IMG/VR virus record: IMGVR_UViG_3300001213_000475
Location: 1 to 23,639 of that record
DNA length: 23,639 nt
Direction: 5' to 3' (one strand)
Source: a virus
Each line of letters begins with the position of its first letter. Within the stretch, counting starts at the first letter, position 1. A program made the position numbers and the translations under genes. Below are positions 7,494 to 15,601 of the stretch, piece by piece. A model generated the notes under the pieces. That model did no database searches. It worked only from the letters and a program-made list of their open reading frames with translations, and was not told the DNA's origin.

Positions 7494-8254
7494 ATTTTTA
7501 TTTCCTTTTCTAAAATTGTTTCTACTAAAACTTGTATGTCTGCATTTGTTTGTGCATCATATAGTCTGTTATTTTTCTCATCAAATCGCAAGAACAAACT
7601 TGGATTTATATTTTGTATTAAATCGTTTTGGCGAGATATATCTTTTGATAATAAATTTCCATTTATATCATAATGTCTATATTCATCATATTCGAATATA
7701 ATATTTTTCTTTTTATCATATCCATCTGCAAAATATCCATACAATTCAACTTCTCCTCCATTAAGAGCGTGTTGAAGGTTCAATCCAATCATTTCATTGA
7801 GTTTATCAATGAATAAACAAGCTTTTGGATTATAAGTTTTTACCATTCCACTACCCGGAAATATGCCTTTATCTCTCAATGCTTTTATACATCCAACCCT
7901 AATTTTATGACGGGTTTCGTTGGAATGTTTCTTCCCATATAACGGATGTTTATCTCCACGTTGAGACATTCTCATCTTATTTCGTGTGGAAATTTTATGT
8001 TTCTTTCCAATCCAATTTGTTTTCAAATGTGGAGTATTTTTTTCAATTCCTAATAGTTTACCACACGTAGGGCATCCACGCTTTTGACTTAAATGAAGAT
8101 TTGGAGATTGTTCAAATATACCATGAATCGGACAAATTATATTAACCTTTTCCTTGGAATTTTTATAACAAACTAATGAATAGTTGAATTTATTACTATG
8201 CACAAAACGTGCTTTGGATATAAATTCTTCGGTTGTTAATTTTTTTCCGTTCAT
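7490..8254 (-). CDS. Chimeric putative homing endonuclease: DUF723 repeat, NUMOD3-like motif, distinct nuclease domain
   Basis: 254 aa from ATG at 8254 (MNGKKLTTEEFI); an in-frame TTG at 8272 gives a longer but less likely start. One DUF723 repeat (about 5-65, ending GCPTCG) is followed by a NUMOD3-like DNA-binding segment (HPLYGKKHSNETRHKIR, about 100-116). The C-terminal domain differs from the other DUF723 proteins: NPKACLFIDKLNE, then HALNGGEVELYGYFADGYD, then IIFEYDEYRHY, whose E.D...H spacing resembles the IEIDG.QH site of the neighbours. It is likely a freestanding homing endonuclease assembled from swapped modules. It begins 1 nt after the protease stop and ends in an ATGA overlap with the 874-aa gene. 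Confidence 0.8.
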   Translation of the reverse strand: MNGKKLTTEEFISKARFVHSNKFNYSLVCYKNSKEKVNIICPIHGIFEQSPNLHLSQKRGCPTCGKLLGIEKNTPHLKTNWIGKKHKISTRNKMRMSQRGDKHPLYGKKHSNETRHKIRVGCIKALRDKGIFPGSGMVKTYNPKACLFIDKLNEMIGLNLQHALNGGEVELYGYFADGYDKKKNIIFEYDEYRHYDINGNLLSKDISRQNDLIQNINPSLFLRFDEKNNRLYDAQTNADIQVLVETILEKEIKI

Positions 8255-8255
8255 A

Positions 8256-10616
8256 TTATTTATTATAACCAATCAACTTTTTCATTCTCTCTTTACTGCC
8301 ACGAACGAATTCTTCATTTAAGTGCAATCCTCGGTGACTCTTATTTTTTTGTCTGGTTCTGGAATGTAAATTATTTTCCATATCTCCAAGTGGATCCTCT
8401 CCTCGATCTAAACGACTCCATTCCTTTCTTCCTTCTTGGTCTCTTCGGGATTCTTTTTTACTTATTTCTTCCGCCATAGCTGGTTCTTTCTCAGGTGCAT
8501 TGGCTGTTGCAGTCTTAGTAACTGGTTTAGATGCTCTGGCTTGAGATAGAAAAGTATCTTTACAAGACGGACATATCCCATGACTTACACCAGTAATTTC
8601 TGGATCATGTCTAATGCCATTTTTACACCAAGCACATTGAACATTATAATGTTGATTTATAGGAGCAATCTCATTCACCGATTCACTCGTTTCGGTTGAA
8701 GTTACTGGTATAATGTCTTTCCTATTCGGAGAAATCTCTGTTGATGTTCTTGGTGTTTTACTATTTATTCTCTTCTTTAATCCAAGAGCATTTCCAGATA
8801 AATTTATTTTTGTATTTTTATTTTTTGGAGAAGTGTCATACGTTGCTTCTTTTGTCAAAGAACCACCTTCATCTTCATTGTTTTCAGTTCCAGTTCCAGA
8901 TGTTTTTTCTCTTGGTTTTAACATTGCTTTCATTGCAGCTGGTAAATCCGCAGTATCATCTACATATATTTTTCTGGATTTTCTCAATCCATTTCCACGA
9001 ATATCTGTATTGAATTCACCTTCATGACCAGCAGCATTGACATGATATACATCATCCTGTTCATTCAATTCATTATAATAATTCTCATCTGATAGTAAAT
9101 TGTCAATCACATTTTGAAATGCAATTTCAATATCATCTTCATTTTCAAGTTCCTGTGCCAATGCCATTTGAAGTAGTTCTGAATCTATATCATCAATATC
9201 AATTGAATTTATATCACAATCCTCTTCCAATTTTGCTTTTTTGAGTTTAGTATAATAATGTGGATCTTCCCGTAAATGGTCATTTGCAATTCTCTCAGCT
9301 GAAAGTGGGTCATTCGTATGCTCACGTTCAACTTCAATTCCCATTTTTAATTGTTTCTCAAATGTATTGAATTTGGAATCGTCCAATACTTCTGGCAACA
9401 ATGGATTTGAATTTGGAATTGATGTGGAGGTCTCTTGGTCTTCATTTAAAGGAGTGCCAAGCTTCATTTTATATTGTTGAATGAGTTTGTTCTTTGCCGA
9501 CTTCATCAGATCTTCATCAAGTAATTCATTCAGGTCAATTACTTCGTCGGAAGACTCATTTACCAATACTTCCTCATCTTGAAGACCATCAATGATTTCG
9601 TCAACATCATTATCAGTTACATTTTCAAATTGTTCTTTATATGGGAAATCAATCAAATTGATTATTTGGTCAATACTAACTTCCTTATCGGAAAATTTAT
9701 TGCCATTGTATTCACCTACAAAATCAAACAAACCAGATCCAATAACCAGATGATTAATGGTAGCGGTGAAATCTTTGAAATACAGGAGGATAGAACTATT
9801 CATCAATTCGGTTCTCATATTTGGGAATAGTTCATTCAACTTTTGTTCCAATTCTCTCAATTCACCCTCTTCTTCTGCCATGTCTTGAGTATAGTCTTTG
9901 ATAAAGCGTTCATTGACCTTCTGCTTTGTGTTCAAAATCGTGTCAATACCAGCACTACGTTTCATTCGGTATTGCAAATCATTATCAACTGGTCTATCAA
10001 TATTTTCTGTCAATGGATTTTGTTTCTTGATACCAGCCGCAAATTGAAGACGGTCTTTGAGAGTCATCACTGGAACATCATCATTATTAACAATACGAGT
10101 TTTCTTTCCCTCACATAAAATAAACGCACCTTGAGTAGAAGGATTGCTGACAAAATCGAAACTTACTAACTCGAAATCTTCCCCAACCACGGAAGAATTC
10201 TCTGATACCTTTTTCAAAGACCCAAGTCCACGACTTGAAATACCAATCCTAACTCCCGATTCTAGCAACGATTTTAGGATGTTACCGGACGGAGTGGGCA
10301 GGATTTTCATCGTGGCGTATAGGTCATCCTCGTTCCATTGCAGGTCAGTTATGAGATGGCTGGCATTTTTTAGATTGACAATACTTGATTCTGGATGGTC
10401 CAATTCCCCGAGAGCACGTTTCTCATTGATAAATGTATTTCTATACTTCTCAACTTCTCTTTCCAATACTCCATCAGGATAGATTCTTCCATTCTGATTG
10501 CGTTTTCCCTTTCTTTGAACCAATCCACGCACTATAAATGCATCGCTGGCAGCATTTTCTACAATTCTCTCACATTTGAAAGTGCTATACTCAACCAATA
10601 GATTCTTTTCGCTCAT
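8256..10616 (-). CDS. Prohead core protein/maturation protease, T4 gp21-like, with a long C-terminal extension
   Basis: 786 aa. Residues about 1-170 match the gp21-type (peptidase U9/S78 fold) prohead protease: RNQNGRIYPDGV, ELDHPE with the likely catalytic His74, GISSRGLG with the likely catalytic Ser127/128, and VSFDFVSNPS with Asp154. T4 gp21 is only about 212 aa. Here some 550 extra residues follow: two AGI motifs (186-196, 214-224), a small folded region (about 250-330), acidic linkers with VIDLNELL (359-366), and a zinc ribbon (C661..C664, C682..C685, SHGICPSC). This enzyme would cleave scaffold and head proteins inside the prohead. It is the first recognisable resident head gene of the minus-strand operon, with a DUF723 gene on each side (gaps of 3 nt and 1 nt). 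Confidence 0.9.
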   Translation of the reverse strand: MSEKNLLVEYSTFKCERIVENAASDAFIVRGLVQRKGKRNQNGRIYPDGVLEREVEKYRNTFINEKRALGELDHPESSIVNLKNASHLITDLQWNEDDLYATMKILPTPSGNILKSLLESGVRIGISSRGLGSLKKVSENSSVVGEDFELVSFDFVSNPSTQGAFILCEGKKTRIVNNDDVPVMTLKDRLQFAAGIKKQNPLTENIDRPVDNDLQYRMKRSAGIDTILNTKQKVNERFIKDYTQDMAEEEGELRELEQKLNELFPNMRTELMNSSILLYFKDFTATINHLVIGSGLFDFVGEYNGNKFSDKEVSIDQIINLIDFPYKEQFENVTDNDVDEIIDGLQDEEVLVNESSDEVIDLNELLDEDLMKSAKNKLIQQYKMKLGTPLNEDQETSTSIPNSNPLLPEVLDDSKFNTFEKQLKMGIEVEREHTNDPLSAERIANDHLREDPHYYTKLKKAKLEEDCDINSIDIDDIDSELLQMALAQELENEDDIEIAFQNVIDNLLSDENYYNELNEQDDVYHVNAAGHEGEFNTDIRGNGLRKSRKIYVDDTADLPAAMKAMLKPREKTSGTGTENNEDEGGSLTKEATYDTSPKNKNTKINLSGNALGLKKRINSKTPRTSTEISPNRKDIIPVTSTETSESVNEIAPINQHYNVQCAWCKNGIRHDPEITGVSHGICPSCKDTFLSQARASKPVTKTATANAPEKEPAMAEEISKKESRRDQEGRKEWSRLDRGEDPLGDMENNLHSRTRQKNKSHRGLHLNEEFVRGSKERMKKLIGYNK

Positions 10617-10619
10617 ATT

Positions 10620-11111
10620 TTATATTTGTTTCTGTAAAATTGTTTCTATGTCATTCATGTCGGTATATGGTATTCTTACTAATTTCTTATCGTTATCCAT
10701 TGCCCATTTTGTTTTGATGGCATCTTTCCTCTGAATATTTTCCAAATCTTCTAGTGTAGTTTTATATTTTCCAACGAACCCACACATAAAATGTTGTTCC
10801 CCATCAAATTCAATTAAGGTATTTTTACTTGGAATATAAAAATCAAACTTCAATAATCCCTTATCTCTGCATCCAGAAAACGGTTTTTGATGAACATAAC
10901 CAATACCTTTGAACTCAAGCCATTTTATAATTCTCAATTCTCCTTTGGATGCATTACATATTGGACATCCCTGTTTTTGAAATATATGAGCATCTGGAGT
11001 TTGATTAAATTTACCATGCTTCTTGCAAATTATTTTTACCTTGGTGCGATTGTTTTTATAATCAACTTTTGAATAATCATATAAATCATAATGTATCAAT
11101 TTTGATTTCAT
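10620..11111 (-). CDS. DUF723-repeat putative homing endonuclease, possibly 5'-truncated
   Basis: 163 aa from ATG at 11111: a shortened DUF723 repeat (YDLYDYSKVDY, ICKKHGKF, GCPIC) and a complete Vsr/EDxHD-like nuclease domain (SKGE, LKFDFYIP, LIEFDGEQHF, RIPY). The frame stays open upstream as ..CYDTEFI before that ATG, like the EEF(I/L) found before the repeat in related genes, so the annotated start cuts into the repeat and has no Shine-Dalgarno. An ATG at 11177 with GAGG just upstream is in the same frame but is separated by a TAG at 11157-11159. So this is a decayed gene, one with an unusual start, or a TAG read-through case. The nuclease part is closest to the gene at 15602. Confidence 0.75.
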   Translation of the reverse strand: MKSKLIHYDLYDYSKVDYKNNRTKVKIICKKHGKFNQTPDAHIFQKQGCPICNASKGELRIIKWLEFKGIGYVHQKPFSGCRDKGLLKFDFYIPSKNTLIEFDGEQHFMCGFVGKYKTTLEDLENIQRKDAIKTKWAMDNDKKLVRIPYTDMNDIETILQKQI

Positions 11112-11280
11112 AATGAATTCGGTGTCATAGCAACCAGACTTTACAAGTTGCCAACCCTATACAATAAATATAAACATTTTCCTCTTAATAAAGAAAATAT
11201 TACAAAAATAACGCATAACTTGAAACTACTTTATATTTATTAATAGATTGGAGTTCATATGTGAATGTCCGCAGGGTTGT

Positions 11281-11312
11281 ATTCATAATGTATTGGACAT
11301 GCGATTATGAAT
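11281..11312. repeat. 9-bp perfect palindrome, possible operator
   Basis: ATTCATAAT (11281-11289) and ATTATGAAT (11304-11312) are exact inverted copies 14 nt apart. The predicted -35 box lies in the loop, and the right arm lies in the promoter spacer. That is the layout of a repressor site, but the binding protein is unknown. Confidence 0.5.
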
Positions 11313-11322
11313 GACATATAGT
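11294..11322 (+). promoter_or_regulatory. Sigma70-like promoter of the plus-strand operon
   Basis: TGGACA (11294-11299, 5 of 6 to consensus), a 17-nt spacer, then TATAGT (11317-11322, 5 of 6). The predicted start of transcription near 11329 leaves a leader of only a few bases to the ATG at 11336, or about 25 bases to the in-frame ATG at 11354. Confidence 0.55.
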
Positions 11323-11335
11323 ATCAACTCCTCAT

Positions 11336-11644
11336 ATGCCCTCACAGGAACATATGAATTCCAATCCAATACATTGTAGTTGGTGGGAAGAACCCACCAG
11401 ATGCTACATATACAATTTTATGACAGAAGAAGAAAGATTAAACTTGGTTTTACTCCTTCAACCTCTTATTAGTGAGAGTGAGAAGAAATTGGATACTTTT
11501 CTAAAAGAGAATGATCCATCAAAAAGAAAAACATGGACGCCATCCACATTTAGGAAAATGAATAAGTTAGTAAAAGAACACAATACTGTCATCAAACAAC
11601 ATAATAAAATAGTGTTACCAGAATTTAGAGCACCATTAGTATGA
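11336..11644 (+). CDS. 102-aa hypothetical protein
   Basis: No family recognised. The N-terminus has a Cys/Trp cluster (HCSWWEEPTRCYIY); the rest is helical and charged (MTEEERLNLVLLLQPLISE, then MNKLVKEHNTVIKQHNKI). An internal ATG at 11354 has AGGA just upstream and may be the true start, removing six residues. It is the first gene of the plus-strand operon and overlaps the next ORF by ATGA. Its C-terminal helix resembles the one in the following 71-aa protein. Confidence 0.65.
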   Translation: MPSQEHMNSNPIHCSWWEEPTRCYIYNFMTEEERLNLVLLLQPLISESEKKLDTFLKENDPSKRKTWTPSTFRKMNKLVKEHNTVIKQHNKIVLPEFRAPLV

Positions 11645-11856
11645 CTGACGAAAGAAAAACAAACCGATTGAGAAACAAAATGAGCAAAGTTGCAAAAAAA
11701 CTTGCCATAGTCCTTAAACATCATTCCTCTATTGGTGGAGCACCAACAAAAGCCATGATGGATGAGTTAAAAAGGATAGCAAAAGAACAGAATAATTTAG
11801 CAGAAGAGTGGAACGAATTACATCCATTAAACAAATTGGACGTTATAAAACTATAA
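11641..11856 (+). CDS. 71-aa basic helical hypothetical protein
   Basis: A small, lysine-rich, probably all-helical protein (MTDERKTNRLRNKMSKVAKK at the start; ELKRIAKEQNNLAEEWNELH near the end). The start is fixed by an ATGA overlap with the 102-aa gene. The C-terminal helix is similar in pattern to that of the preceding protein, so the two may come from an old duplication. Function unknown. Confidence 0.65.
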   Translation: MTDERKTNRLRNKMSKVAKKLAIVLKHHSSIGGAPTKAMMDELKRIAKEQNNLAEEWNELHPLNKLDVIKL

Positions 11857-11862
11857 AATATT

Positions 11863-12771
11863 ATGACTTTAAGAGAGAAAATGATGAAGAATGCTGGGTT
11901 GATACTGGAAATTACAGACCAAACACCAGACCCAGAATCCCCCGATGAGGTTCAAAAAGATTTGACTGACATGATGAATATGGGAGTTAAAGCATTTGGT
12001 GGACCTCCCGATTTCGTGTCATATGATTATGATACCAAACAAGCATCTACAAATATCTCTCACGAGAAACCTCTATCCAACACTCATAAACCAGAGAATA
12101 ATGAATCATTGAAAAAGAAATTACAGAAAAATGCAGGTATTAAAGAGTCCGACGAAGGAACCCCTGATTTTGTTAATAGTAAATCGGTTGGTCCATATTC
12201 AAATTTGAGACAGAATACCACCAATGATATTCAAGATGTTGACCAACAACTTTCAAAATTTGATGCCGATGTAGTTCAATCTGGAATTAAGTATGAGAAT
12301 GCTCAAATGATTAAAAAAGACGATTATACTGCAAAAACACGAGTATTGAAAAATTTGAAAGCAGATGCATCTTATTATACAAATCCAGCATTATTTGTAA
12401 ATACACCTGAAGATGATGGTAATGATAATACACCAGAACTCGTGCCGCCAAGCGAAACTCTTGGAACTGCTGATGTATCTTCATTCAAAAGCACCGAGGA
12501 AGATGGTGATGAAAATGAAGAACATCCAAATTTAGCAGCAGGCACGAGTCCAAGAAATTTAACGGCGAATGTATCGGAAGCAAGTATTGAGGGAGACCCA
12601 TCCGATCCACGTAATAAAAAATATATGAAAGGTCGTAGATGGACAACTTCATATGGTAAATCTTATACGGATGAAGGATTTGATCCGTGGTCTATGGGTG
12701 GACCAAATGGACCTGACATCACGGGTGGAGACCCATATTCTTTATGGAACTCCCAAATGCGTGAGAAATAA
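11863..12771 (+). CDS. 302-aa structural-type protein with duplicated AG(I/L) motif
   Basis: A polar, low-complexity protein without transmembrane segments or a recognised domain. Two related blocks stand out: LREKMMKNAGL (3-13) followed by PPDFV (48-52), and LKKKLQKNAGI (83-93) followed by TPDFV (100-104). The same Leu-basic-...-AG(I/L/V) motif occurs twice in the prohead protease and twice in the 874-aa protein, which links this gene to head assembly or packaging even though it lies on the other strand. The C-terminus is Gly/Pro/Asp-rich with aromatic residues (WTTSYGKSY). The gene starts 6 nt after the 71-aa ORF. Confidence 0.65.
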   Translation: MTLREKMMKNAGLILEITDQTPDPESPDEVQKDLTDMMNMGVKAFGGPPDFVSYDYDTKQASTNISHEKPLSNTHKPENNESLKKKLQKNAGIKESDEGTPDFVNSKSVGPYSNLRQNTTNDIQDVDQQLSKFDADVVQSGIKYENAQMIKKDDYTAKTRVLKNLKADASYYTNPALFVNTPEDDGNDNTPELVPPSETLGTADVSSFKSTEEDGDENEEHPNLAAGTSPRNLTANVSEASIEGDPSDPRNKKYMKGRRWTTSYGKSYTDEGFDPWSMGGPNGPDITGGDPYSLWNSQMREK

Positions 12772-12797
12772 AAATATTGAAGAAAAACAATATGAAC

Positions 12798-13010
12798 TTA
12801 TCTATCAATCAATATCATCACATTCTCGTCATTAAAATGTGGAACCAATTTTCCACTAATTTTTCCATCAAATTTACCGCAAAATTTTGCAATCAAAACG
12901 CCAGAAAAAGAACTAATGTATCCACGAGTAATTCCATTCGTATTATAGATTTTGTTGTTTCTTTCTTTGGTATATCCAAGAAGTTCATTTTTTTCGTTTA
13001 CAATTTTCAT
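12798..13010 (-). CDS. 70-aa minus-strand hypothetical protein
   Basis: This lies in the 290-nt gap between the 302-aa gene and the tape measure gene. The translation has short beta-type repeats around Gly (KIVNEKNELLGY, KIYNTNGITRGYI, FCGKFDGKISGKL), which look like a real small beta protein. The overlapping plus-strand frame (12777-13058) is rich in Phe, His and Asn with no pattern and looks like a shadow. No Shine-Dalgarno is seen before ATG 13010. If real, it is the only minus-strand gene inside the plus-strand operon. Confidence 0.5.
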   Translation of the reverse strand: MKIVNEKNELLGYTKERNNKIYNTNGITRGYISSFSGVLIAKFCGKFDGKISGKLVPHFNDENVMILIDR

Positions 13011-13061
13011 ATGGGAACATCATATCATAGTTCGGTTAAATGTCAAGGAGAAATATAAAAT

Positions 13062-15557
13062 ATGCCATCAATTCCAGCACAACAAATATCAGACGAGTTT
13101 GATAAAGTAAACACTTCGGCCAAACTGTTTAGAGACATTCAGGCTGAAGTGTTAGATAGCATAAAAAATCAAAAAGACGCACTTGTAGAAATTTCAACTT
13201 TAGAATTAAAACTCGCCAGAATGAAAGAGAATGGATATTCTAAAAATAATAAGGTTCTAAAAGAAATTGTAAAAAACATAAGAGATCATCAAAATGAAGA
13301 AAAAAAAATAAATGATGAATTGAGAATATCTCAAAAACTTTTGAAGAATATGATGTCTGCTCCACCTACCATGACTTTGGATTTTCAAAAAATGTATGGG
13401 GTTTTAACTAATATTGATAAATTGGCTGGGGATTTTAGTGTCATTGATATGTTTACTGAATTCAAACCAACAATGTATATTGCGGAAAAAATTAAAGAAC
13501 ATATGGGAGGTATTTCCGCAAAAACTGCTGCTTTATTATTTGTTATGAAACAAATTGTAGGCACCTTTATTGATTGGGATAAAGCAGCAACTTCATTTCG
13601 TTATACTATGGGATTTCTTCGTAAAGAGGGAGAATCCATAAATAAAACAGCAAGAGACCTTACTATTCAATATACAAAATTTGGATTGACTCTTAATGAT
13701 TCTTTGTCCACACTACAATCCATGAGTAACTATTTTGGTGGTATATGGAATTACTCAAAACAACTCCTTCCTACATTGGTATTATTTAATACTCAATTAG
13801 GAATTGGTGCTGATACTGCATTGAAAACATTACAGACATTTGCAGTTATGAGTGGAACTCTAATGGAAGCTAATAAGAACACTCTATTGTGGTCTAAATC
13901 TCTCTCAAATGCCGCAGGAGTAAGTTTTAGCGAAGTTCTTGGAGACATTACATCCCTCAATACAAACGCTCTCCTATTATCATCAAGACTACCTTCGGCA
14001 ATTGCAAAAACCGCAGTAGAATTGAGACGCATGGGATCTTCATTCAATGAAGCTGCCGATGCCTCACGTAGCATTTTAAACTTCACTGAGTCTGTTAATG
14101 CCGAGATGGAAGCGTCCGTCCTACTTGGTAAGTCAATCAATTTACAAGGTGCTCGTCAACTTGCTTATAGTAGAGATTTAGAAGGTTCGACCAAGGAAAT
14201 TCTACGTATTGCAAAAGAAAATAATTTTGCTACTGGTATGGATGTATTCCAACAAGAAGCATTCGCAAAAGCAACTGGTAGAAGTGTAGAAGAATTGTTG
14301 AACATGATTCAAATTGATAAAGAACTCAATCATATTCGTGCAGCAGGAACTACCGAACAAAAAGCTCAATTGAAACTGTATGAGGATTTGAGAAAACAAA
14401 ATTCAGCGATGCGTGCTGATATTGCAAAAACTGTCCAGCAACAACTCATGCAAAGATCAAACGCAGAATATTTGGTAGCAATCCAATATAAATGGAATTC
14501 GTTGCTTATTAAGGCACAATCAGTTGTATATCCAATATTAAGTGCATTACTTTCAATTGTTCCAGCTATCATAGACATCTCCGCAAGAATAAATGGTGTG
14601 TATATGGGATTTCTTGGTATATCCAAAATACTCAATGCTATTGGAATTGATTTAAAAGATGTTATTACATCTACAAAATTTATTAAAGATTTGACTTTTG
14701 GAATTTTAGTAATATGGGAGGATATATCTAATTATTTGAAACCAGTTGGCGTATTTTTTTCAAAGATTGGAATCTTTATCGAAAAAATTGCAAGCGGAAT
14801 ATCTAAATTCGTCGGAGAAATTTCAAAAGTATTGCCAATTGTAGGAAAAATATTAGCACCAATTGGTAAGATTGGAATGTTCTTTCTCAAATGGCTTGAA
14901 CCAATTGGTTGGGTAGTGGCAGCAATTCAATTCATCTATTCTCTCGTAACACGATTCAGCAATACTGAATTTGTAAAGGGCGATTGGATTGGTAATATAT
15001 GGAAAGGTATCAAAGCAATCGGCGGAGCACTCTATGATGTATTAATTTCACCATTCGTAGATGCTTATAAATGGATAGCATCGGTTTTTGTTGGAAATTC
15101 TCCATCACAATTGGGAATGGGTATAGTGAATGGTATAGTATCCGTTGGAACTATGATATATGATGCATTAACAAGTCCATTCCGAGATGCTATGGGATGG
15201 ATTGCTAATAAATTTGGATTACATGGAGTTGCCGACAAACTTCGGGGTGGTCTCGGTGGAATGTTGTCAAAACCAGTAGAATCCAAAGCATCAGCAACAT
15301 ATATTGATGCTGTCAAAGTGACCCCAAATGGAACTCGTATAGCAAGTCCTACAAATACGAAAGATTCTATTGTTAACAAAGAAACTGCACAAGATACCAC
15401 CACATTAGCGGATGTAGTATCATCCATCAAAGCACTTACGGATGCTATTACAAGTGGTAAAGTAAAGGCTGGAGATGTATATTTGGATGGAAGTCTTTTA
15501 AGCTCAACTCTCGCTCGTTCGCTTGACTTCCACGGGAACTATGGTGTAAACAAATAA
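13062..15557 (+). CDS. Tape-measure-like tail protein
   Basis: 831 aa. The N-terminal 100 residues are a charged coiled coil. The middle (about 100-480) is helical and Ala/Ser-rich. Residues about 483-540 and 546-628 are long hydrophobic helices (ALLSIVPAIIDISARI, LPIVGKILAPIGKIGMFFL), as usual in phage tape measure proteins. Two repeated blocks follow (about 646-676 and 685-720) of the form (L/I)YD(V/A)L(I/T)SPF.DA..WI. The C-terminus ends in a polar tail with a Thr/Asp-rich helix. Such proteins set tail length and help DNA entry; at about 1.5 angstroms per residue the length would suggest a tail near 120 nm. AAGGAG lies upstream with a long 11-nt spacing. Confidence 0.8.
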   Translation: MPSIPAQQISDEFDKVNTSAKLFRDIQAEVLDSIKNQKDALVEISTLELKLARMKENGYSKNNKVLKEIVKNIRDHQNEEKKINDELRISQKLLKNMMSAPPTMTLDFQKMYGVLTNIDKLAGDFSVIDMFTEFKPTMYIAEKIKEHMGGISAKTAALLFVMKQIVGTFIDWDKAATSFRYTMGFLRKEGESINKTARDLTIQYTKFGLTLNDSLSTLQSMSNYFGGIWNYSKQLLPTLVLFNTQLGIGADTALKTLQTFAVMSGTLMEANKNTLLWSKSLSNAAGVSFSEVLGDITSLNTNALLLSSRLPSAIAKTAVELRRMGSSFNEAADASRSILNFTESVNAEMEASVLLGKSINLQGARQLAYSRDLEGSTKEILRIAKENNFATGMDVFQQEAFAKATGRSVEELLNMIQIDKELNHIRAAGTTEQKAQLKLYEDLRKQNSAMRADIAKTVQQQLMQRSNAEYLVAIQYKWNSLLIKAQSVVYPILSALLSIVPAIIDISARINGVYMGFLGISKILNAIGIDLKDVITSTKFIKDLTFGILVIWEDISNYLKPVGVFFSKIGIFIEKIASGISKFVGEISKVLPIVGKILAPIGKIGMFFLKWLEPIGWVVAAIQFIYSLVTRFSNTEFVKGDWIGNIWKGIKAIGGALYDVLISPFVDAYKWIASVFVGNSPSQLGMGIVNGIVSVGTMIYDALTSPFRDAMGWIANKFGLHGVADKLRGGLGGMLSKPVESKASATYIDAVKVTPNGTRIASPTNTKDSIVNKETAQDTTTLADVVSSIKALTDAITSGKVKAGDVYLDGSLLSSTLARSLDFHGNYGVNK

Positions 15558-15601
15558 AAATAATTGAATTGTTGACCTAAATTTGATAGAATAGTTCGAA
15601 T

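Larger units (their letters stand above)
11112..11335. promoter_or_regulatory. Divergent intergenic control region
   Basis: 224 bases separating the minus-strand head operon from the plus-strand genes. It contains a plus-strand sigma70-like promoter, a 9-bp palindrome, and AATAAATATAAA once in each orientation (11163-11174 plus, 11230-11241 minus). These AT boxes recall, without matching, T4 late promoters (TATAAATA). A weak minus-strand -10-like TAATAT sits at 11197-11202, just before a GAGG-ATG at 11177. No tRNA or convincing ORF is seen. Confidence 0.6.

Noticed and set aside
8255-8272. TTG start giving six extra residues to the chimeric endonuclease
   Set aside because: It would overlap the protease stop; ATG 8254 begins the standard MNGKKLTTEEF-type N-terminus.
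11259-11286. Short leader peptide (GGAG, then an ATG reading seven codons)
   Set aside because: Only seven codons with poor Shine-Dalgarno spacing, and it lies upstream of the predicted transcription start; probably chance.
12777-13058. Plus-strand 93-aa frame between the 302-aa and tape measure genes
   Set aside because: No protein-like pattern, very rich in Phe, Asn and His; the minus-strand frame over the same bases is more convincing.
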